Below are positions 34,822 through 42,426 of a stretch of 61,828 bases of DNA, piece by piece. Each line of letters begins with the position of its first letter. Position 1 is the stretch's first letter. Origin of the DNA: Planctomycetota bacterium (lineage in GTDB: Bacteria > Planctomycetota > Planctomycetia > Gemmatales > Gemmataceae). Under the pieces are notes generated by a model. The model saw only the letters and a program-made list of their open reading frames with translations, was not told where the DNA came from and did not search any database. Position numbers and translations under genes: made by a program. The stretch covers positions 1-61,828 of the forward strand of contig VGXS01000022.1 of the NCBI GenBank assembly GCA_016873225.1. Reading direction: 5' to 3'.

Positions 34822-35252
34822 TCCCCGTCTCCCAGCTTCGCTCGGAACCAATCAGGCAAGGGCCGAGCCGCGATTCCCGAGGCCGTCATCGCGCAAAAAC
34901 AGGCGGTGACGCTTCCCTTGGCCACGGGGCGGCCGTGAAGGCTGAATTCAAATTCGTAGCGGATGGAAGACCGACCGGCCTGGGCAACCCTGACGGATAT
35001 CGACATGACATCGCGATATCGCACCGGGGAAAGGTAATCGCAGTTGGCGCTGACGCGGGGAAGTCCGAATCGCTCCCCTTCGCGTTCGACAACCACGGAA
35101 AGGCCGCGGGACTCGAGGAAGTCATGTTCGGCCTGCTCCATCCAGAGAAAGAACCTGGAGAAGTGGGCGATGCCCGCCATGTCGGTGTCGGAGAACTCGA
35201 CGCGGCGGATGCATGAGAACGGGGCGGCAGATCCTTCCGGGGCAGGGCTCAG
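34818..35252 (-). CDS. Acyl-CoA thioesterase (hotdog fold, YbgC/4HBT type)
   Basis: About 144 residues. VEFSDTDMAGIAHFSRFF near residue 22 carries the catalytic aspartate of the 4-hydroxybenzoyl-CoA thioesterase family, and VRYRDVMSISVRV with YEFEFSLHGRPVAKG follows. No ATG, GTG or TTG lies between the upstream stop and this motif. The best start is CTG at 35252: it makes a CTGA overlap with the stop of the upstream gene and GGGGAGG lies 7 bases before it. The downstream stop makes a GTGA overlap with the toroid gene. Confidence 0.78.
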   Translation of the reverse strand: MSPAPEGSAAPFSCIRRVEFSDTDMAGIAHFSRFFLWMEQAEHDFLESRGLSVVVEREGERFGLPRVSANCDYLSPVRYRDVMSISVRVAQAGRSSIRYEFEFSLHGRPVAKGSVTACFCAMTASGIAARPLPDWFRAKLGDGE

Positions 35253-37267
35253 CGTGATCCCTCCCCGCCCGGGCCAACGCCGGTTCCCGGCGGTCCGGCA
35301 CCGGGAACCCCGGGGAAACCGGCGCCGCCTGACATACCGGCCTTGATCGCCTCCTGGATGATCGCCGAATTGCTGAACAGCAGGCCGCTTGCCGACATCA
35401 TGGCGTTGCGGCGGGCGTCGGGCGCCCTGTCGAATCCGAATTCCTCCTGCGCCGCGCGGATGAGCGTGAACATCCGCTCGCCCTCGAGCGGTTCCTGCCG
35501 GATATACACATCCCACTCGCGGGCGATGTCGTCCAGTTTCCTGTCCTTGAGGAACGAACGGTTGAAGCACGACCAAAGCATCTCCTCGGAAAGCTCAAGG
35601 TCGCGCGGGCATCGGGCCAGTTCGCGCAGGTAGGCGGAAAACAACTCGGTCTGCTTGCGGGTGGCATAGTAAAAGAACGACCAAGCCGTGGCGCGGGCCT
35701 TGGCCGACAGGGCCTTGTCGCCCGGCATGTTGGCGGACATGCGGAAGTACGAATCACACACGGTCTTGCGCAGGGCCTCCGCGGGGGTGGCTTCAAGCTT
35801 CTTCGTCCTGGCCAGTTCCTTGTAAAGGGGAAGATAGACCGAATGGCCCATTCCCAAGGTGGTCCAAGGCGTGGCTGTCGGCGTCTGGAAGGCGGAACCC
35901 ATTCCATATTCGAGCCATGCGGGCGGAATCACGCCGTCGGGAAGGTCTCCCAGAAGGGGAAGCATCTGGTTGGCGACAAGGAAGCTGCGATCGGCGCGAT
36001 CGGTTTCCGAGCGGAGAGCCTCCGAGGCGATGTTGAGCATCGAGACATAGCCGACATCGCAGAGCTTTGTGAGATCTAGACCGGTCGCCGAAACAACATC
36101 GGGGTAGCTTTTGGGTTCGAGCTTCAAAAGCTTGGCAAGGTTCCACCCCTTGAGACTGAACTGCTTGAGCCTCTGCTGGATGTTTCTCAAGTGCGGATCG
36201 TTGACCGTGATCTGCTGCAAGGAATAGGGAATGCCCCGGAGGTTCGTGCCGCCCTCGATGTCGTGGAAGCGGGATTCGCCGGGCCTGGGTACCACCCTCT
36301 CGCCCACCACAAGCAACAATTTCTGTCGCATGGGCTTCAGGGCGAGGCCGTGCCACGCGAACCAACCGTAGATCGACCGGATCTCCTCATCGACCTGGCT
36401 GGCGATCTTCTGGACCTCCTCGATCGCCTGGGCGGGCCTGTCGGAAACGATGGTGCAGTATTTGCCGTCAACCTGCTGGCGACTCTCGGAAAACCGACGC
36501 CGGAGCGGATCGGCGGCCGGGTTGGCGGGGATGGTTTCCTCGAGCGACTTGGAAACCTTTTTCCAGGCGGCCACACCCGGCGCCTTGGCCGACTTGGCAT
36601 CACGCGCCAGGCCATTCATCCCGTCCTCGTACCGCTTCAAAAGCCCATGCTGCAGCGCCCACATGGAAATCTCGAGGCTTTCCTCCTGCTTGGTGCGTCC
36701 CTTGGTTAAAAGGTTCGTGATGAAGCGGCCCATTCTCTTGTCAACCGACGGCATCACCGCCCCACCCTCGTCCTTGAGCAGGGCAACATGCACTGGATTG
36801 CCCGGGTCAAAGTTGAAGGCAATGCCGGAACCCGCCGTGGTGGAAAGCCTGCGTATCGGAGCGCCAACGGCGGTGGTCAACTCGACCATCTGGTCGTTCT
36901 TGGTGATTTCAACGACTACGAAAACATATTCGGGGGGAACCTGGGCAGGGCTGCCGGGCATGCCCGGGGCACCACCTTCACCCGGCAATCCACCCCCGGG
37001 TGGCATGCCGGGGCCGCCGGGGGGCATGCCGGGGCCGCCGGGGGGCATGCCGGGGCCGCCGGGGGGCATGCCACCCGGCACACCGCCACCCAGTATGCCT
37101 CCATCACCACCGGGAGCGCCCCCGACACCCATGGCGCTTGACAGGGGACGGTATTCGCCATTCAGGTTGACTTGGATGATGATGTAGTCGGCACGGGCTG
37201 AGAGGCCAGCGACCATCGCCAACAAGGCCAGGGCTCCCGCAATTCGCCGAGCTGAACTGAAAATCAT
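35249..37267 (-). CDS. Secreted Gly/Met/Pro-rich protein with DUF1570-like region
   Basis: 672 residues from ATG 37267, supported by GGAG at 7 bases; longer in-frame starts lack one. A signal peptide (to about residue 26) is followed by a low-complexity segment with repeated PGMPPGG units (about 40-85) and a helical body. A segment around residues 430-490 (LNIASEALRSETD, then PPAWLEYGMGSAF) looks like the DUF1570/gluzincin-type peptidase region, but no HExxH is present, so I predict it is not an active peptidase. The C-terminus is again Gly/Pro-rich. It leads an overlapping run with the thioesterase, the toroid and the ABC transporter. Confidence 0.66.
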   Translation of the reverse strand: MIFSSARRIAGALALLAMVAGLSARADYIIIQVNLNGEYRPLSSAMGVGGAPGGDGGILGGGVPGGMPPGGPGMPPGGPGMPPGGPGMPPGGGLPGEGGAPGMPGSPAQVPPEYVFVVVEITKNDQMVELTTAVGAPIRRLSTTAGSGIAFNFDPGNPVHVALLKDEGGAVMPSVDKRMGRFITNLLTKGRTKQEESLEISMWALQHGLLKRYEDGMNGLARDAKSAKAPGVAAWKKVSKSLEETIPANPAADPLRRRFSESRQQVDGKYCTIVSDRPAQAIEEVQKIASQVDEEIRSIYGWFAWHGLALKPMRQKLLLVVGERVVPRPGESRFHDIEGGTNLRGIPYSLQQITVNDPHLRNIQQRLKQFSLKGWNLAKLLKLEPKSYPDVVSATGLDLTKLCDVGYVSMLNIASEALRSETDRADRSFLVANQMLPLLGDLPDGVIPPAWLEYGMGSAFQTPTATPWTTLGMGHSVYLPLYKELARTKKLEATPAEALRKTVCDSYFRMSANMPGDKALSAKARATAWSFFYYATRKQTELFSAYLRELARCPRDLELSEEMLWSCFNRSFLKDRKLDDIAREWDVYIRQEPLEGERMFTLIRAAQEEFGFDRAPDARRNAMMSASGLLFSNSAIIQEAIKAGMSGGAGFPGVPGAGPPGTGVGPGGEGSR
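37002..37064. repeat. Three exact 21-bp tandem repeats inside the secreted protein gene
   Basis: The unit GGCATGCCGGGGCCGCCGGGG is repeated three times without change, then decays. It encodes the PGMPPGG amino-acid repeat on the minus strand. Unit length is a multiple of three, so copy-number change keeps the frame. Confidence 0.92.
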
Positions 37268-37400
37268 GCCTTGGCTCCGCATGTGAACGGATCGTTGGAA
37301 CCGTGACCACGCCCTTATCATGGCCCGGGATGGTTCAGGCATCAAGCCGGGGGCCCATCCAACAGGGAAACACCATACGAGCGATTCGTGTTGGAAAACC

Positions 37401-38837
37401 TCAACGCTTTTGCACCGATTCGACTGTCACCTTGAGCCGGCCCATGAGGTTGAGCCAGGCGGAGTCACGATCGCCCACCGAGAGTTTCCAGTGGGTGCCA
37501 TCCACCCCTTCCGGTTCATTCCAGGTGGGGTCAACCGCCCGCCATCGGTTTCCATCGTGATATTCGGCCCATGCGTGCCACGCGAGCACGGGCTTGCCCC
37601 GGCTTTGGCCGAGCGCCAGGCCGCCTACCTCCCTGGCCGGCAAGCCTGCCGCGCGGGCCACGGCAACGAACAGGAGAGTGTGCTCGGTGCAGTCGCCTTC
37701 CCGACGCTCAAGGATCGTGAGCGCGTCCTCACTGTTGGCGCCCAAGGTTTTTCGCAAATGGCCGAAGACACCCCGGCAGATGTTGGCCGCGATGCCGGCG
37801 GGGAGGGTTTCCTTGGCTGCCCAACGAACAGCCAACGCCTTGATCCTCGGATCCGCCGACTGGATCGTGAGGGTGGGTTTGGTCATCGCGGCGCGCTCGG
37901 TGGCATCGAGCGGCTTGGCGGCGCCCTGACCGCGGTCGCGCTCGAGCGTCACCTTCCATCGTCCCGGGCCGGAAGGTTCCGCCGATTGCCTGTTGTCCCC
38001 CATGGCCGGAAAATTCTCGAGGCCGGTCGCCAGCAGCACCATCCGCTCGACCCGCGTGGGATTTCCGGGGTCCTTGTCGAGCGGCACCACCGATGCCTCG
38101 ATGATGTCAACCTTGCCGGCTTCGATCTGGCGAGCCTTCGACTCCTCCTCCCTCCGCAGGTCCATCGGACCGATCCGCATTCTCACCGACTCTCCCGTCA
38201 GCGTCGTTTCAATCAAGGTCACGGCTCCATCGATGCGTTCCTCCAGGTGGCACAAGCCATCCCGGCCCGCGGCCACCTTGACCACCCGCTCAACCGCGGC
38301 GTCGACATCATCCTTGTCCCAGGAGCATGACCAAGACTTGAGTCTTTCCCCGGCCTTGGGCCCCTTGGCAAGCCATGCCAGGTAGGCGCCATGGTCGCGC
38401 ATGGTCGCCTTGGGAAAAGGGATGTCGCGTCGCTCAACCCGGCCACGGCGGCGTGTTTCGATGGTGAGGCCCCCCTTGGAATTGGCGACGCCCCGCCGCT
38501 CAACCTTCTCTCCCTCCTCCTCGCTGACGGAACTGAAATAAACGACAGGGCCATCGCCTTCCAACGAGTTGATTGTGATCTCGCGGCTGGCCATGCGATT
38601 GCGGGTTCCCTCGACCGTGATGTCCAGCAGGCTCTCAGTCACGCCCATGAAGGCGGGGCGTCCCCCCCAAAGGATCACGCGTTGGTCCTCGACCTCGTAA
38701 CCGACCCGCTTTCCCGCGATGAAGACACCGAATGTGGCGCGCCCCTCCATTTTCCGCGCCGCTTCAAGGAGGCCGCCGATCGGGCGAGTCTCCTGGGCGC
38801 CGGCTAAAATCGTCCCGACGATCCACAGGGCAATCAT
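37401..38837 (-). CDS. Secreted transglutaminase-like protein
   Basis: 478 residues. It has a short signal-like N-terminus (MIALWIVGTILAGAQ). The C-terminal part shows the transglutaminase-core Cys-His-Asp set: RREGDCTEHTLLFVAVARAAG, then AWHAWAEYHDGNRWRAVDPTWNE. The N-terminal 300 residues are beta-rich with no family I recognise. Bacterial proteins of this kind act as proteases or amidases as well as cross-linkers. The start overlaps the stop of the DUF1802 gene by ATGA. Confidence 0.87.
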   Translation of the reverse strand: MIALWIVGTILAGAQETRPIGGLLEAARKMEGRATFGVFIAGKRVGYEVEDQRVILWGGRPAFMGVTESLLDITVEGTRNRMASREITINSLEGDGPVVYFSSVSEEEGEKVERRGVANSKGGLTIETRRRGRVERRDIPFPKATMRDHGAYLAWLAKGPKAGERLKSWSCSWDKDDVDAAVERVVKVAAGRDGLCHLEERIDGAVTLIETTLTGESVRMRIGPMDLRREEESKARQIEAGKVDIIEASVVPLDKDPGNPTRVERMVLLATGLENFPAMGDNRQSAEPSGPGRWKVTLERDRGQGAAKPLDATERAAMTKPTLTIQSADPRIKALAVRWAAKETLPAGIAANICRGVFGHLRKTLGANSEDALTILERREGDCTEHTLLFVAVARAAGLPAREVGGLALGQSRGKPVLAWHAWAEYHDGNRWRAVDPTWNEPEGVDGTHWKLSVGDRDSAWLNLMGRLKVTVESVQKR

Positions 38838-39436
38838 GGCGTTGTCCTCCCATCACTTCCGAACGGCCCCTCAAGGGCCGGGCCAAGCCAGCCGGTCAGA
38901 TTCGCAACGGCCCGCCCGAGAACATCCTCCCCGATCGCCGGCGAAGCGCCATCGGGAACCGGCAATGAATCCCCAAGATCCATCCAGCTCACGCATCCGT
39001 CCCATGCCGGATTCCAAGCCAAATCCACCGGCGCGGAACAGATCCAGACGCGAGGAAGCCAAACCCGAAGGCCGGGCCGCCGATAATGGAAGCGCCTCGA
39101 CACGGTTTCATCATTCATCGCGTGCATGGGGCGAAGCGCGGCTAGCAACCCAGGATCATTCACCTCCCAAGCAGCCACAAGGCGGGCCGCGAGATTGAGC
39201 CTGAGAATCCCTCCAGGGCCGCGATATTTTTCCGACTGGCTTAGAAGCCCCAAACATTCCGGCCTTAGCCCCTGCTCCTGCTGGTGAACCCAGGTGGGAA
39301 CCAGCCAGAACGGGCCGTCGGGTTGGCCCGGGCCGGAATCACCCACGCCGCCCTTGCGAAGCAGCACCATCGGCCGCCCCGCCGCCAATGCCGCGCAGGT
39401 GGATGCCCATTCCTTCAGGGCCGCCCTCGCATTCAT
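38834..39436 (-). CDS. DUF1802-type protein
   Basis: 200 residues. Matches the DUF1802 pattern: ALKEWASTCAALAAG at the N-terminus, MVLLRKGGVGD, FWLVPTWVHQQ, and a later WNPAWDGCVSWMDL. Function of the family is unknown. Coupled on both sides: its ATG overlaps the stop of gpsA (ATGA at 39433-39436) and its stop overlaps the ATG of the transglutaminase gene. Confidence 0.75.
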   Translation of the reverse strand: MNARAALKEWASTCAALAAGRPMVLLRKGGVGDSGPGQPDGPFWLVPTWVHQQEQGLRPECLGLLSQSEKYRGPGGILRLNLAARLVAAWEVNDPGLLAALRPMHAMNDETVSRRFHYRRPGLRVWLPRVWICSAPVDLAWNPAWDGCVSWMDLGDSLPVPDGASPAIGEDVLGRAVANLTGWLGPALEGPFGSDGRTTP

Positions 39437-40455
39437 GGCCCCTTGCCTTCCTTTGGTTGAAACTCCGGCCTGGGCGCCCTGAGAAGCAGTCCCTCAACGG
39501 CCAGCCGGGGGGACAGCCCATTGAACAACACCTCATGCACTCCTCGGCAGATCGGCATGTCCCATCCCCTGGCATGGGCCAACGGCATGAGGGCCTTCAC
39601 GGTGTTGACACCCTCGACCACCTGCCCTCCGGCCCCCCGGGCTTCCTCGAGTGATTTTCCCAAACCGATGGCTCGGCCCAGGCGCCTGTTCCGGCCATGG
39701 GGACTGAAGCAAGTCGTCAGCAGGTCGCCGATTCCCGCCAGACCTGAGAAAGTTCCGGGCTCGGCCCCGAGCGCCTCGCCGCTGCGCGCGATCTCGGCCA
39801 AGCCCCGGGTGAGCATCGCGGCCTTGGCGTTGTCGCCCAACTCGAGGCCATCGCAAATGCCCGCGGCGATCCCGATGACATTCTTGAGGGCTCCGGCCCA
39901 TTCGACCCCCGCCATGTCGGAATTGGTGTAGACACGGAAACGGTCGGTCATGATTCGTTCCTGCGCCTCGATGGCCAGCGACGCGTCGGCAGACGCCACC
40001 ACCACCGCCGCGGGAAGCCCCTTGGCCACCTCCTCGGCATGACTCGGGCCGCTGAGCACCGCCAGCGGCCGCTCACCCCATTCCCGGCGGATCATGCCCG
40101 TCGGCATGAGCATGGAACCGGATTCAATCCCCTTGACGAGGCTGACGACGGGAACATGGCGGGGAACGGCCCCGGCGTGGCCGCGCAGAACGCCGGCAAG
40201 ATGAATCGTGGGCACGGCGACAAGGAGCATCGAACATCCCGCCATCGCCGCCGGGCCTTCGGTTTCAATGGCCACGGTATCGGGCAGCGTGGCGCCCGGA
40301 AGAAGTTCCGGGTTGCCGCGCTCCCGCCTCAGCAGCGCGGCCGTGCTGGAACGCGGGCACCAGATGTTGACCCGATGACTTGGCTTCCTGCCGATCAGGC
40401 CGGCCATCGCCAGGGCCCAGGCGCCCGATCCGAGGATTGCCACGCGGTGTGTCAT
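39433..40455 (-). CDS. gpsA: Glycerol-3-phosphate dehydrogenase [NAD(P)+]
   Basis: 340 residues. The Rossmann loop GSGAWALAMA near residue 9 departs from the common GxGxWGTA. SLVKGIESG, LSGPSHAEEVAKG, the catalytic lysine in WAGALKNVIGIAAGICDGLELGDNAKAA, GLAGIGDLLTTCFSPHGRNR and VVEGVNTVKALM are all family hallmarks. It reduces dihydroxyacetone phosphate to sn-glycerol-3-phosphate for phospholipid synthesis. First gene of an overlapping three-gene run with DUF1802 and the transglutaminase. Confidence 0.95.
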   Translation of the reverse strand: MTHRVAILGSGAWALAMAGLIGRKPSHRVNIWCPRSSTAALLRRERGNPELLPGATLPDTVAIETEGPAAMAGCSMLLVAVPTIHLAGVLRGHAGAVPRHVPVVSLVKGIESGSMLMPTGMIRREWGERPLAVLSGPSHAEEVAKGLPAAVVVASADASLAIEAQERIMTDRFRVYTNSDMAGVEWAGALKNVIGIAAGICDGLELGDNAKAAMLTRGLAEIARSGEALGAEPGTFSGLAGIGDLLTTCFSPHGRNRRLGRAIGLGKSLEEARGAGGQVVEGVNTVKALMPLAHARGWDMPICRGVHEVLFNGLSPRLAVEGLLLRAPRPEFQPKEGKGP

Positions 40456-40624
40456 GCCGTGCCCGTCAAATATGCCGGTAATGATGGTCGAGACGGCATC
40501 ATCACCAAAACCATTTCCCCTTTTGTGGGGATTTTGAGAAGAAGCGTCCTTCCAACTGTCGATTCATCATATGTGACATGGGGATCCGCAACGGGAAGCC
40601 ATGTCACACCCCGGGATTTTCCCC

Positions 40625-40843
40625 ATGAATCCAGCCCTCAAGATTTACGAACAACCCGAGGATGAGGGGTCGGTCCAACCCGCCACCGTCAAGGTGTGCC
40701 TCGGCGACCTTCTCCCCATCCTCGCGCTGCTACACAGGCGCAATTTCGCCTGGTTGCGCGACTTCGTCGATGACGAGGTCGTGATCACCGCCGACCTCTA
40801 CCAGATCTTGAAAACCTTCACCGACCGGATGCCCTCGGCCTAG
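40625..40843 (+). CDS. Small conserved-looking protein
   Basis: 72 residues from ATG 40625 (MNPALKIYEQPEDEG); ATG 40601 in frame is possible and is preceded by GGGAAG. The core VKVCLGDLLPILALLHRRNFAWLRDFVDDEVVITADLYQIL is compact and soluble-looking. Function unknown. It lies divergent from gpsA and overlaps the end of the next minus-strand gene by 4 bases. Confidence 0.6.
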   Translation: MNPALKIYEQPEDEGSVQPATVKVCLGDLLPILALLHRRNFAWLRDFVDDEVVITADLYQILKTFTDRMPSA

Positions 40844-41706
40844 GACTCGGGGGCATCTGAAAGAAGCTCGGGCCGTCCCAGCTCCTTGAGTTGCTGAAGG
40901 TCAAACTGCCCCTTCACCTCGCTTTCCAAAAGCTTGAGCCTTGTCTCCATCTCCCTCAGTTTCGCCTGCAGGGTGAGGACCGTGTTGCCAAGGGAATCCA
41001 CCGGGCGAACACGCGGCACCTCTGGATATCCCAATTGCCTCTGGAGTGCGGCGAACAGGTACAGGGGATCGCGTCCCATGTTGGCGCGCGCGATCCTTCC
41101 CTCCTTGTCGCCAAATAGAACCGGCCGGGATGGCTCATAGCCGGAGTCGAGGCGGCGCTGGTCGGCGGCATGGGCCGATGAACGGACATAAACGATATCG
41201 GCAAAGTCAAGTACCCCGACCTGAAACCTCAGCTCATCCACGAAATGCCGCCATTCCGGGGGATAAAGCGGATCATGGGCCATCCGCACCAATCCCTGGT
41301 CATAGCCGAGCTTGTTGCGCGAAAGGCTCTCGAATTGATAGATGAAAAGCCCCTGCGGAGTGGGCTGGCCGGCGCGATACCCGGCCTCCCTCTCCAAAAG
41401 CAGCAACGCCGTTTCCGTTTGGAACCTCAGGGTCTCGGATTCCGAGCACTCAATCACATGGGCCTGAAAACCGGTGAAATAATGGGGCAGCTTGGTGAAT
41501 CCGGAAGCCAGGGAACCCGAGTGTTTCATCTCGCTCGCGAGAAATTGCACGGCAAGCGGCAAACGGGTTGAAGCCAGGATTTCCTGGTCGACCCGCTCCA
41601 GGACTTCCTGGGCGGGCATGTTTTGGGCCATGCGCTCCCGCATGACGCGAAAGAGATAAGCCTGTTCGATGTATTCTTCGCGGTCGAGAAGGACAGCTTG
41701 GTTCAT
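40840..41706 (-). CDS. Protein of unknown function with C-terminal coiled coil
   Basis: 288 residues from ATG 41706 (MNQAVLLDREEYIEQ). The N-terminal part, with EEYIEQAYLFRVMRERM and HSGSLASGFTKLPHYFTGFQA, is compact and helical. Residues about 245-280 (TLQAKLREMETRLKLLESEV) form a predicted coiled coil. No signal peptide or membrane helix. It follows the FHA gene by 25 bases on the same strand, so a link to phospho-signalling is possible but not shown. Confidence 0.66.
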   Translation of the reverse strand: MNQAVLLDREEYIEQAYLFRVMRERMAQNMPAQEVLERVDQEILASTRLPLAVQFLASEMKHSGSLASGFTKLPHYFTGFQAHVIECSESETLRFQTETALLLLEREAGYRAGQPTPQGLFIYQFESLSRNKLGYDQGLVRMAHDPLYPPEWRHFVDELRFQVGVLDFADIVYVRSSAHAADQRRLDSGYEPSRPVLFGDKEGRIARANMGRDPLYLFAALQRQLGYPEVPRVRPVDSLGNTVLTLQAKLREMETRLKLLESEVKGQFDLQQLKELGRPELLSDAPES

Positions 41707-41731
41707 CGCGAAATTGTATGGATTGGCGGAC

Positions 41732-42133
41732 TCATGCCGCCCGACGATGCGGCATGGGGAGCGACTGCCGGGTCTGCCAAAGCGCCGTGAGAGCCTCCAC
41801 CAAGGTTCTTCCGGGCTCTTCAACCACATTCACGCGCAACCGCGCGGCGCCGACCTCAAGCCAATCTCCCGATGTCAGGTAGGCGCGCAGGACCGGCACC
41901 CCGTTGACGCGGGTTCCGTTGGTGGTGGCCAAGTCCTCAACCAGCCAACCATGCGGAGTGTCGGCAAAGCGGCAATGATACCTGCTGACGGAAGAATCAT
42001 CGATTTGGATATCGGCGTCATCTCCGCGGCCCAGGATCCCGCCGCCTTCTTCAAGCCTCCAGTATCCGGTTTGAGGAACCCGGGCCAGCAGCAACTGGCG
42101 CCTCACGCGCGCGGTTGTTTCACAATCACTCAT
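41732..42133 (-). CDS. FHA domain protein
   Basis: 133 residues, almost entirely one forkhead-associated domain: ILGRGDDADIQIDDSSVSRYHCRF (Arg of the GR, Ser and His of SxxH) and VEDLATTNGTRVNG (NG turn). It binds phosphothreonine peptides and would read out the Ser/Thr kinases in this region. No other domain is fused to it. It lies upstream of the coiled-coil protein gene. Confidence 0.92.
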   Translation of the reverse strand: MSDCETTARVRRQLLLARVPQTGYWRLEEGGGILGRGDDADIQIDDSSVSRYHCRFADTPHGWLVEDLATTNGTRVNGVPVLRAYLTSGDWLEVGAARLRVNVVEEPGRTLVEALTALWQTRQSLPMPHRRAA

Positions 42134-42426
42134 GGCCCGATCCCTCCTTACAGACTTGCTTTCTTCGGACGCCGTCGCCGCAAACTGAATTGAAAACGGG
42201 GGATGGATAGATCATTTCGTTGGAAAACCCGTTGGATTAACGATTGGACGGGTTGTGCCAAGCGGGCCAGTCGTGCGACCTCTTCCTTCACCTTTTTAGC
42301 AAATCATCCCAGATTGACTCAACTCGCATACTTTCCAAAGGCCCCGGCAGGGAAAGATAGGAAGGAAGAGTAGACCCGGCCCGGTTTGGATCGGTGCCCA
42401 TGCGGGTCGTCTCCGGGAGTGACACC

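Noticed and set aside
37002..37064. CRISPR-like repeats
   Set aside because: The 21-bp units are contiguous, without spacers, in frame within a coding sequence. No CRISPR array or cas gene was seen anywhere in the window.
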